Shown: positions 19,732 through 27,531 of the stretch, piece by piece
Position numbering within the stretch: the first letter of the stretch is position 1
Layout of the letters: the number at the start of each line of letters is the position of its first letter
From: Propionibacterium acidifaciens DSM 21887
Lineage (GTDB): Bacteria > Actinomycetota > Actinomycetes > Propionibacteriales > Propionibacteriaceae
DNA length: 64,000 nt
Direction: 5' to 3'
Assembly: GCF_000426605.1 (NCBI RefSeq)
Contig: NZ_AUFR01000006.1
Location: 62,001 to 126,000, forward strand
Position numbers and translations under genes: made by a program
Notes under the pieces: generated by a model
What the model was told of the DNA's origin: nothing
Seen by the model: only the letters and a program-made list of their open reading frames with translations
Database searches by the model: none

Positions 19732-21797
19732 GATTCCTCGTCATCGGGGCGACCGGCACCGTCGGGCGCGCCGCGGCGGCCGAGTTGGCCCGTCTGTGCG
19801 GACGCGGGGACGCGATCGTCCTGGCGGCACGGGACCGGGAGCACGCGGAGGAGCTGGCCGCCGCGCTCGCCCCCGGCAGCCCCGCGGAGCTGTCGGCAAC
19901 GACCGTGCGTCTTCCGGCGGCGCCCGACGAACCGGCGCTGGGCGGGACCGACGCGGTGCTGTGCTGCGCCGGGCCGGCGGTTCGTCTGGCGGAGGATCTG
20001 GCGCGGGGCTGCATCGAACGCGGCATCGCCTATGCGGACGCGGGCGGCAGTCGGCGCCTGCTCGACGCCCTGGACGGGCCCGCCCGCGAGCGCGCAGTAC
20101 CGGTGCTGCTGGGTGCGGGCGTCCAACCGGGCCTGCTCGGCGCGATGATCCGTTGGGCGGGCCAGGAGGGATCGCGGCGGATCACCGTCCACTGCGGCGG
20201 GCGCCAGCGGCTGACGCGGGCCGGCGCCGAGGAGTACCTCGCCTCGCTGTCGAACGATCTCGGCTGGCCCCGCGGCCGGTGGGTCGACGGCTCGATCATC
20301 GCAGGCGACGACCCCGGCCGGGCCGTCCTCCCGTCGATGTACGGCCCGGGGGCCTCACGGCATCTCCATCTCGACGAGGAGTGCGCCGACGCGGCCCGGG
20401 AGCTGGCCCTCACCGAACTGACCGCCTACACCGTCATCGGCGACCCGGTCACGGCCTCGGCGCTGCGCGCGGTGATCGCCGGTGAGACGGATCTCGGCGA
20501 GGCGATCGCGGCCGCCTCCCCCGCCGAGCCCGTCTTCGCCATCCACGTGGTCGGGGAGCAGGGCGCCCTGGAGTTCTCGTGCACCGACAGCTACGCCGCC
20601 AGCGGGCGCATCGCGGCCCGCACCGTGCGCCGCATCGGCGACGAGGAGCCCGGAGCGCGCTGGGCCTCGACCAGCCCCGCCTGCGAGGACTGGCGCGAGG
20701 GGCTCGGAATACGCAGTGCGCCCGCCGTCGCAGAGCCGAGGAGAACGGGCCCCGCCGTCACCGCGCGGACGGCCGAACGGGACAACCGCCCGCGCGCGAT
20801 CGTCGTCGGCGGCGGCTTCGGCGCCCACTACGCCAGGGCGCTGGCCCGGAAGGACTCCCCGGCGCGGCTCGTCGGCGTCGCGGGAAGGGGAGGCGCCCGC
20901 AGCAGGGCGCTGAGCGAGGAGCTCGCCGTCCCCCTGCTGCCCGGGGCGGACGCGGCCGAGGCCGAGCTGGCGGTCGTCGCGGTGAGCAGCGACATGATCG
21001 GCGGCCCCGGCACGGACATCGCCCGAGGTCTCCTGGAACGAGGGATCCGCGTCGTCCAGGAGCACCCCGTCGACGGGCGGATCGTGGCCGAGCTCACCCG
21101 GACCGCCCGCGAGAACGGCTCGGTCTACCTGCCCACGGGCTTCTACGAGCACCTCGACAGCTCGCGCGAGTTCGTGAGGGTCTGCACACGGCTGCGCGCC
21201 GACGGCAGGCTCATCCATGTCGAGGCCCGTACGAGCGTTCAGCTGCTCGAGCGCTGCCTGCTCGTCCTGGCCGAGGCGATCGGCGCCGCCCCCACCGGCG
21301 CGCCCTCTGTCGCCGCAGCGAGCGGCCCGGAGCGGATCCTCGTCAGCGGGCTCTGGGGGCCGACACCGGTCGATCTCATGGTGCACAACCGCTGGGACCC
21401 CGAGGACCCCGACAACCACTGCCAGCCGGATCTGCACGCCGTCGTGACGACCCTGGACGGGGAACTGCGCTGGGACCATGTGCACGGCCCGCTGCACTGG
21501 CTGCCGCGCATGCACCTGAACTCGGGGCGCCTGCACGACCCCGACTCCCCGATGTGCTCCGCACTGGGACCCGACGAGCCGATCCGCGCCCGGGAGATCC
21601 TCGGGCGCCTCTGGCCGGCCGCGATCCACCGTGCGGTGAACCGTCTGGTGCAGGCCCCAGCCGGCCGCCCGCTGGTGGACCAGCGCACCCTCCAGACCCT
21701 TGCGTGGTGGGCGCGGCTGCGCTCGGCGATGCCCATCCCGACTCCGATCGCCTCGGTCGATCCCGAGCCCCTGGAAGTGGGGCGTCCCTGCTCATGA
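19728..21797 (+). CDS. Two-domain reductase: saccharopine-dehydrogenase-like plus thiazolinyl imide reductase
   Basis: The 689-residue protein is a fusion. Residues about 1-340 begin 'MRFLVIGATGTVGRA', a Rossmann NAD(P) site as in saccharopine dehydrogenase-like proteins. Residues about 355-689 begin 'RAIVVGGGFGAHYARAL', include 'VVAVSSDMIGGPG' and end a block with 'RVVQEHPV', the pattern of the thiazolinyl imide reductases Irp3/YbtU and PchG, which reduce an NRPS-bound thiazoline to thiazolidine. The ATG overlaps the NRPS stop (ATGA), so translation is coupled. The C-terminal half is most likely the tailoring reductase for one ring; the N-terminal half may reduce a second site or be structural. 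Assignments are by motif; the fusion itself is seen directly as one uninterrupted frame. Confidence 0.8.
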   Translation: MRFLVIGATGTVGRAAAAELARLCGRGDAIVLAARDREHAEELAAALAPGSPAELSATTVRLPAAPDEPALGGTDAVLCCAGPAVRLAEDLARGCIERGIAYADAGGSRRLLDALDGPARERAVPVLLGAGVQPGLLGAMIRWAGQEGSRRITVHCGGRQRLTRAGAEEYLASLSNDLGWPRGRWVDGSIIAGDDPGRAVLPSMYGPGASRHLHLDEECADAARELALTELTAYTVIGDPVTASALRAVIAGETDLGEAIAAASPAEPVFAIHVVGEQGALEFSCTDSYAASGRIAARTVRRIGDEEPGARWASTSPACEDWREGLGIRSAPAVAEPRRTGPAVTARTAERDNRPRAIVVGGGFGAHYARALARKDSPARLVGVAGRGGARSRALSEELAVPLLPGADAAEAELAVVAVSSDMIGGPGTDIARGLLERGIRVVQEHPVDGRIVAELTRTARENGSVYLPTGFYEHLDSSREFVRVCTRLRADGRLIHVEARTSVQLLERCLLVLAEAIGAAPTGAPSVAAASGPERILVSGLWGPTPVDLMVHNRWDPEDPDNHCQPDLHAVVTTLDGELRWDHVHGPLHWLPRMHLNSGRLHDPDSPMCSALGPDEPIRAREILGRLWPAAIHRAVNRLVQAPAGRPLVDQRTLQTLAWWARLRSAMPIPTPIASVDPEPLEVGRPCS

Positions 21798-22510
21798 TCG
21801 TCGTCCTCGAGTTGTTCCCCCATGCCGGCGGCATGGCCCACCAGTACGCGCCCCTGAGCAGGCGTCTTCGCGGGCTGTGCGCCGGGTACGGGGCGGAGGT
21901 CGACATCCGGGTGGCCGACTACCGGGCCGACGGCCCGGCGCGCGACGTGCAGCAGATCGCGCGCTCGTGCGCCGAGGAGCTGGCCCGCGGCGACGGCCCC
22001 GTCGTCCTGGCGGGCCATTCCCTGGGGGCCTTCGTCGCCTACGAGACGGCCCTGCTGCTGGCCCCGACCTCCGGGACGCTGTCGCTGGTCGTCAGCGGTC
22101 AAGTGGCGCCGCAGCTGCACCGCGGGGGCTCGCTCCACCTGGCCTCCGACGAGGCGCTGGTCGAGGAGCTGACCCGCGTCGACGGCGGGAACCGGGAACT
22201 CTTCGCCGATGCGCAGATGCGTTCGGCCTTCCTGCCCTCGATCCGCGACGACTACCGGCTGGTCGAGACCTACACGCCCTCCGAACCGGGCGCTCCGCTC
22301 CAGCGGATCGTCGCGGTCAAGGGGGACCGGGACGGGGAGCTCGACGTCCACACGATGGCCCTGTGGCGCCGCCACGCGCGCCAGTGGTGCGGACCGATCA
22401 TCGTCCCGGGCTCGCACATGCACCATCTGAATCCGCGGGGACACCTGGCGGAGATCCTGACGGGGGAGGTTTTCCGATGCCTGACAAGGCCGGTTCCGGA
22501 AACGGCATGA
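21794..22510 (+). CDS. Type II thioesterase of the NRPS pathway
   Basis: A 238-residue alpha/beta hydrolase. It has the type II thioesterase features 'LFPHAGGMAHQY' at the N-terminus (oxyanion region), the nucleophile elbow 'GHSLGAFVAYE' near residue 75, and a C-terminal 'GSHMHH' supplying the catalytic His. Such enzymes remove misloaded acyl groups from carrier domains (YbtT, PchC). The start overlaps the reductase stop as ATGA. Together with the Cys-type thioesterase inside the synthetase, this gives the pathway one release and one editing hydrolase. Confidence 0.9.
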   Translation: MIVVLELFPHAGGMAHQYAPLSRRLRGLCAGYGAEVDIRVADYRADGPARDVQQIARSCAEELARGDGPVVLAGHSLGAFVAYETALLLAPTSGTLSLVVSGQVAPQLHRGGSLHLASDEALVEELTRVDGGNRELFADAQMRSAFLPSIRDDYRLVETYTPSEPGAPLQRIVAVKGDRDGELDVHTMALWRRHARQWCGPIIVPGSHMHHLNPRGHLAEILTGEVFRCLTRPVPETA

Positions 22511-24264
22511 CCGGTTCGACCGCACTGCGCGAGGTCCTGGGCCCGCACCTGAGACCGCTGGCGATCGCCGCGCTGATGCAGGTGATCGCCTCGGCCGCCT
22601 CGGTCGTGCCCCTGTGCGGGCTGCTCGTGCTCATCGGGCGCCTCACCGGGACGGCGCCGGGCTCGCCGTGGAACGCCCTGCTCGTCTTCCTCATGGGGCT
22701 GGCCTGCTCCGCGGGACTCAACTCGCTCGCGCTGCTGGTCTGCCACTTCGTCGACACCGGCGTGCAGGCGCGGCTGCGCCGCGCGCTGGCCGACAAGATG
22801 GGACGTCTGCCGCTGTCATGGTTCGACGAGCGCTCGACGGGCCGGGTGCGCCAGCTCGTGCAGAACGACGTCGGCTCGATCCACCAGCTGGTGGCCCACA
22901 CGATCGTCGACACGCTCGCCGGCGCGCTGACTCCGGCCGCCGGCCTCGTCTTCTGCCTGTGCATCGACTGGCGCCTGGGGCTGGCGAGCCTGGTCCCCTT
23001 CGCGACGTACCTGCTCCTCTACTCGTTGCTGGCCGCGCGCGGCAACCAGGAGACCGTGGCCGCCATGCACCGCGGCCTGGAGCGGGTCTCCAGCGCGATC
23101 GTCGAGTACGTCAACGGCATCGGCGTGCTGAAGATCTTCGGCCGTCCCGACGAGGGCTCGGCCCGCTTCGCCAAGGAGTCGGCCGACTTCCGCGAGGAGT
23201 TCGGCGCCCTCGTCGCACCGCAGATGCGAGCCCACGCGATCGCCGTGACGGCGATCTCGGCGCCGTTCGTCGCGCTCGTCATGCTCGCGGTGGGCGCCTG
23301 GACGGTGCACTCGGGCGCCACGAGCCCGTCGGAGGTGCTCGTGACGCTCGTCGCAGCGCTGCTCATGCCGGCCGGCTTCCAGACCCTGGCGGCCTCCGGA
23401 CAGGCCCGTTCCCAGGCGATGGACGCGGCGCGGCGCATCACCGAGATCCTGCACGGCCCCGAGCTGGCGGCACCGGACCGCCCGGTCCGGCCCGACGGCA
23501 CGGACATCGAGCTGCGCGGGGTGTGCTTCGGCTACGGCGAGGACGACTCGGACGCCATGGCCCTGCAGGACATCTGTCTGAGCGTGCCCGCCGGCAGCGT
23601 CACCGCCGTCGTCGGCCCCTCCGGCTCGGGCAAGTCGACCCTGGCCGCGCTGCTGGCCCGCTTCCGCGACGCCGACTCGGGCTCGATCAGCATCGGCGGG
23701 GTCGACGTCCGTGAGATCGACGAATCCGTCCTGCGCGCCACGGTCGGCACCGTGCTGCAGGACCTCCAGCTGCTCGGGATCTCCGTCGCCGACAACATCC
23801 GGCTCGGCAGGCCGCAGACCCCCATGGAGAGGGTCGTCGAGGCCGCCCGGGCCGCGGCGATCCACGACGAGATCATGGCGCTGCCGCGCGGTTACGACTC
23901 GGTGATCGGCCAGGACGCCCGTCTGTCGGGCGGCCAGGCCCAGCGGGTGTGCATCGCCCGGTCGATCCTGGCCGACGCCCCGATCCTCATCCTCGACGAG
24001 GCCACCTCGGCGACCGATCCGGAGTCCGAGACCCGCATCCAGGAAGCCCTGGACAGGCTCGCGACGGGCCGCAGCGTCGTCGTCATCGCCCACCGGCTGC
24101 ACACCATCGCCGGGGCCGACCAGATCGTCGTCCTGGACCGGGGGCGCGTCGTCGAGCGGGGCACCCATGCGGAGCTCATGGCCGCCGACGGCCTCTACCG
24201 CAGCCTGTGGGACAGCGCGAACGCCTCGTCGGAGGAGACCCGGGAAGGAGCGGAGGCACGATGA
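22477..24264 (+). CDS. ABC exporter half-transporter, YbtP-like
   Basis: A 595-residue half-transporter: six-helix membrane domain (residues about 15-310) followed by an ATPase with Walker A 'GPSGSGKST', signature 'LSGGQAQR', Walker B 'ILILDEATSATD' and a switch His in 'VIAHRLHT'. I chose the ATG at 22477, which has GGGGGAGG 7 bases upstream and overlaps the thioesterase gene by 34 bases; the alternative ATG at 22507 forms an ATGA overlap but lacks a clear SD. It is paired with the next gene, as YbtP and YbtQ are in the yersiniabactin island. In related loci such pairs move the metallophore or its metal complex; direction cannot be read from sequence. Confidence 0.9.
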   Translation: MPDKAGSGNGMTGSTALREVLGPHLRPLAIAALMQVIASAASVVPLCGLLVLIGRLTGTAPGSPWNALLVFLMGLACSAGLNSLALLVCHFVDTGVQARLRRALADKMGRLPLSWFDERSTGRVRQLVQNDVGSIHQLVAHTIVDTLAGALTPAAGLVFCLCIDWRLGLASLVPFATYLLLYSLLAARGNQETVAAMHRGLERVSSAIVEYVNGIGVLKIFGRPDEGSARFAKESADFREEFGALVAPQMRAHAIAVTAISAPFVALVMLAVGAWTVHSGATSPSEVLVTLVAALLMPAGFQTLAASGQARSQAMDAARRITEILHGPELAAPDRPVRPDGTDIELRGVCFGYGEDDSDAMALQDICLSVPAGSVTAVVGPSGSGKSTLAALLARFRDADSGSISIGGVDVREIDESVLRATVGTVLQDLQLLGISVADNIRLGRPQTPMERVVEAARAAAIHDEIMALPRGYDSVIGQDARLSGGQAQRVCIARSILADAPILILDEATSATDPESETRIQEALDRLATGRSVVVIAHRLHTIAGADQIVVLDRGRVVERGTHAELMAADGLYRSLWDSANASSEETREGAEAR

Positions 24265-26093
24265 TCCGCAAGCTCAGCCTCATCGCGGGGCCCGGCGGCA
24301 GGAACCCGCTCGGCTCCACGATCGTCCTGGCGGTGCTCGCGGCGATCGCCCAGGGCACCGCCGCCATTCTCATCGTCCCGACCATCCGGGCGCTCTTCGC
24401 CTCGCCGACCGGCGCCGTGCGCTGGCTCGTCGTGCTGGCGGTCGCCTTCCTCGTCCAGGCGGTGCTGCTCTCCCTGGCCACCTGGGACGGCTTCAAGGGA
24501 TCGCTGCGCATCATCGACGTCATGCACGAGCGCCTCGGGCATCGGCTGGTGAAGCTGCCGCAGAGCTGGTTCGACGGCCGGGCCCCGGCCAGGGCCTCGC
24601 AGATCACCGTCAGCGGCACGATGTTCGTCGCCACCGTCTCGATGGACGTCATCGTGCCCCTCATCGTCGATCTGGCCGTGCCGGCGACGATCGCCGTCGG
24701 CGCGCTGGTCATCGACCGGCGCCTGGGGCTGGCCCTCATCACCTCCTGCCTGGTCGTGTGGGTCTCGGCGCGGCTGAGCTCCTGGGCGGAGACCCGCGCC
24801 GAGGAACGGGTCCGGGTCCAGCAGCTGGACACCGACCAGCGCCTGCTCGAGTTCGCCCGCAACCAGGTGGCCCTGCGCTCGGCCGGTGTCAGAGGCACCG
24901 CCTACGAGCCGCTGGCCGACGGCATCGAGAACCAGCGCCGCGCCATGCGCAGGGCGGTCGCGGCCTCGATCACCGGTTCCATCGTGCAGAGCGTCGTCAC
25001 CGACTGCGTCTTCGGGGCCACGGTCTCCCTGGCGGTGTGGCTGCTGCTCGGCGGCGCCGACACGGCCACGATGATCGCCCTCATCGGACTGGTCGCCCAG
25101 TTCATCGGCCCGCTGCGTCTGCTGGCCAGCTTCGCCGTGACGCTGCGCAAGGCCGAGGAGGAGGTCGGCGCGGTCCAGGAGCTGCTCGACACCCCGGTCA
25201 TGCCCGAGCCGGACGAGCCGAGGCCCGTGCCGACCGACGCCCGGCTGAGCTTCGACGACGTGCGCTTCGGCTACGACGCGGACGCCCCGGTCCTCGACGG
25301 GCTCAGCGCGCAGATCCCGGCCCGCGCCATGACGGCCGTCGTCGGCCCCTCCGGCTCGGGCAAGACCACCATGCTGCGCCTCATCCCGCGCTTCTGGGAC
25401 GTCGACTCCGGCTCGGTGCGCATCGGCGGGGTGGACGTGCGCGAGATCGGCGAGGACGCGCTGCACCGCTCCATGTCGATGATCTTCCAGGACGTCTACC
25501 TCTTCGACGACACGCTCGAGGCCAATGTGCGATTCGGCGACCCCGAGGCCTCCCCCGAGCGGTTGACCGAGGCGATGCGCCGGGCGCGGGTCGACGAGAT
25601 CGCCGAACGTCTCCCCGAGGGGGCCCGGACCCGCGTCGGCGAGGGCGGCCTGCTGCTGTCCGGCGGCGAGCGCCAGCGGGTGTCCATCGCCCGTGCGCTG
25701 CTGCGCCGGGCCCCCGTCGTCCTGTGCGACGAGCCGACGAGCGCCCTGGACTGGTCGACCCGGCGCGCCGTCCAGGACGCCCTGGAGCAGCTGCGCAGCG
25801 GCTCCACGCTCGTCGTCATCGCCCACGAGCTGAGCACGATCCGCGGCGCCGACCAGATCCTGGTGCTCGACCGGGGACGGATCGTCCAGCACGGCCGGCA
25901 CGACGGGTTGATCGCCGAGGGCGGCATGTACGGCCGGTTCTGGGACGAGAGGGCCCGCTCGGCGTCCTGGCGGATCGGCCGCCACGAGGCATCCGCGGAC
26001 GAGCGGACGCCCAAGGACGAGCAGACGCCCAAGAACGACCAAGCGCCCGAAGACGAGCAGACGTCCGCGGGCGAGAACGAGAACGAGAACTGA
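24261..26093 (+). CDS. ABC exporter half-transporter, YbtQ-like
   Basis: A 610-residue partner of the preceding gene, joined by an ATGA overlap and with an SD-like GGAGG just upstream. It has a six-helix membrane domain and an ATPase with 'GPSGSGKTT', signature 'LSGGERQRVSIAR', Walker B 'VVLCDEPTSALD' and 'VIAHELSTI'. The Walker B has Cys-Asp where most have Leu-Asp. The last 40 residues are a hydrophilic tail of imperfect repeats rich in Asp, Glu, Gln and Pro that is absent from the partner and probably dispensable. The two halves likely form a heterodimer. Confidence 0.9.
   Translation: MIRKLSLIAGPGGRNPLGSTIVLAVLAAIAQGTAAILIVPTIRALFASPTGAVRWLVVLAVAFLVQAVLLSLATWDGFKGSLRIIDVMHERLGHRLVKLPQSWFDGRAPARASQITVSGTMFVATVSMDVIVPLIVDLAVPATIAVGALVIDRRLGLALITSCLVVWVSARLSSWAETRAEERVRVQQLDTDQRLLEFARNQVALRSAGVRGTAYEPLADGIENQRRAMRRAVAASITGSIVQSVVTDCVFGATVSLAVWLLLGGADTATMIALIGLVAQFIGPLRLLASFAVTLRKAEEEVGAVQELLDTPVMPEPDEPRPVPTDARLSFDDVRFGYDADAPVLDGLSAQIPARAMTAVVGPSGSGKTTMLRLIPRFWDVDSGSVRIGGVDVREIGEDALHRSMSMIFQDVYLFDDTLEANVRFGDPEASPERLTEAMRRARVDEIAERLPEGARTRVGEGGLLLSGGERQRVSIARALLRRAPVVLCDEPTSALDWSTRRAVQDALEQLRSGSTLVVIAHELSTIRGADQILVLDRGRIVQHGRHDGLIAEGGMYGRFWDERARSASWRIGRHEASADERTPKDEQTPKNDQAPEDEQTSAGENENEN
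25998..26065 (+). repeat. Imperfect tandem repeat encoding the tail of the YbtQ-like protein
   Basis: Repeated units of the form GACGAGCxGACGCCCAAG recur about three and a half times at a period of 21-24 bases, keeping frame and encoding a Glu/Asp/Gln/Pro-rich tail (xDEQTPK-like units). It lies only 60 bases from the 15-base repeat in the next gene. Confidence 0.6.
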
Positions 26094-26106
26094 ACAGAGG
26101 CACCGC

Positions 26107-26781
26107 ATGACCACCACCCACAACCCGACGAACGACTCGCCGACGAATGACTCGCCGACGAATGACTCGCCGACGAATGACTCGCCGAACGCCCTGACGA
26201 CGCGGGACATCCTCACGGCCGCCGCCATGCTCGTCCTGGCGATGGCCGCCAACTCACTGGTCGGCTCGATCCTCCTGCCCATTCCATTCATGTACCTGTA
26301 CGTCTCGGCGGCCGGCGAGATGTTCCTCAGCGCCATCTTCTTCACGGTCGCCGCCCGACGGATCGACAAGCACGGGCTCTTCCTCATCTGGGTCACCGTG
26401 CAGGGCCTCGTCTACGGGCTCTTCGGCTACCCCTTCCTGATCCCCTATTTCCTCGCGCTCGGCGCGCTCTGCGAGCTGACGATGATCGGGGCGGGGAGCT
26501 ACCGCTCCCCGCTGCGCATCGGGATCGGCTGGTCGGTCCTGTCGGCCGGCATGGTCTTCGGCAATGCGATCCCGCTGTGGTTCGCCTGGGACAGCTTCAC
26601 CCAGCGCGCCGCGACCAGCGGTTTCTCCCAGGAGCTGTTCGACATGCAGGTGCGCATGGTGCACAGCCCGCTGCACATCTGCGCGGCCATGCTGATCTCG
26701 ATCGCGGGCGGCGCCCTCGGCATCGGCTTCGCCGACCGGATCATGCGCCGTCATTTCCGCAGGGCCCGGATCGTGGCATGA
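26107..26781 (+). CDS. ECF transporter substrate-binding (S) component, MptD/Trep_Strep type
   Basis: A 224-residue membrane protein with about six hydrophobic helices after a short soluble N-terminus. The segment 'LLPIPFMYLYVSAAGEMFLSAIFF' and the overall layout match the MptD-like/Trep_Strep S components of ECF importers, which bind the substrate while a T protein and ATPases supply energy. The genes for those follow directly. The N-terminus is four or five Pro-Thr-Asn-Asp-Ser units encoded by a DNA repeat. Position after the metallophore exporter suggests the substrate is the metal complex or the metal; that is inference. Start ATG 26107 has AGAGG six bases upstream. Confidence 0.8.
   Translation: MTTTHNPTNDSPTNDSPTNDSPTNDSPNALTTRDILTAAAMLVLAMAANSLVGSILLPIPFMYLYVSAAGEMFLSAIFFTVAARRIDKHGLFLIWVTVQGLVYGLFGYPFLIPYFLALGALCELTMIGAGSYRSPLRIGIGWSVLSAGMVFGNAIPLWFAWDSFTQRAATSGFSQELFDMQVRMVHSPLHICAAMLISIAGGALGIGFADRIMRRHFRRARIVA
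26125..26184 (+). repeat. 15-bp tandem repeat (four units) at the start of the ECF S gene
   Basis: Four consecutive copies of CCGACGAATGACTCG (the first has C for T) encode PTNDS each time. Because 15 is a multiple of three, gain or loss of units would only change the length of the cytoplasmic N-terminus. It has the form of a variable-number repeat. Confidence 0.92.
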
Positions 26782-27512
26782 GCCGGAATCCGTGCGCCGG
26801 GGCGGACGGCGGGCACGAACGGCTGGTCAGGATGGACGTGCGCGCGGTGCTCTGGCTCGTCCTGTGCACCATGGTCGCGTCCTATCTGACGCCGGGCCTG
26901 CAGGCCCACGCCGGGCTCGCCGTCGCCCTCGTCGCGCTGGCCTGCGCGTTCGGGCGGGCGGCCCTGGGACTGAAGCTGCTGCTGGCCTACGTCCTCGTCA
27001 CCGTCTGGCTGCAGGTCGACGTGCGCTTCGGCATCATCGTGCCCCCTCCCCTGGCGCTGGCCCTGGTCCACCGGCTGATCCCGATATTCGTCGCGCTCGG
27101 GCTGCTGTTCGCCCTGCCCGCCGCCAAGCTCACCGCCGGCATCCGGCAGCTGCCCATCCCGGCCGGCGCCCAGCTCATGCTCACCGTCATGCTGCGCTTC
27201 GTGCCGACCGTGATCGCCGAGACGGCCGGGATCCGCGACGCCATGAGGGTGCGGGGCCTGCTCGGCTCGCCGCTGACCGTCCTGCGGAGTCCCCTGCGCA
27301 CCGTCGAGTACGCCGTCGTCCCCCTCATCTTCCGCGAGCTGAAGCTGGCCGACGAGATATCGGCGGCGGCGGTGGTGCGGGGCATCGAGAGCCCCTGCGT
27401 CAAGCACGGCTACTACGTCAACCGGATGCGCCCCGCCGATGCCGCCTTCATGTTCGTCTGCCTCGCGTTCACGGCGGCCGCCGTCGCGGGCCCGCGCCTC
27501 ATCGCCCGCTGA
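26778..27512 (+). CDS. ECF transporter transmembrane (T) component, EcfT/CbiQ family
   Basis: A 244-residue membrane protein starting with an ATGA overlap on the S gene. It has several helices and the two characteristic coupling motifs of T components: 'DAMRVRGLLG' near residue 160 and 'AAAVVRGIES' near residue 200 (Ala-x-x-x-Arg-Gly), which contact the ATPases. With the S gene upstream and the double ATPase downstream it makes a self-contained (group I-like) ECF importer inside the metallophore operon. Confidence 0.88.
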   Translation: MSRNPCAGADGGHERLVRMDVRAVLWLVLCTMVASYLTPGLQAHAGLAVALVALACAFGRAALGLKLLLAYVLVTVWLQVDVRFGIIVPPPLALALVHRLIPIFVALGLLFALPAAKLTAGIRQLPIPAGAQLMLTVMLRFVPTVIAETAGIRDAMRVRGLLGSPLTVLRSPLRTVEYAVVPLIFRELKLADEISAAAVVRGIESPCVKHGYYVNRMRPADAAFMFVCLAFTAAAVAGPRLIAR

Positions 27513-27531
27513 ACAGGAGCCGTATCCCACC

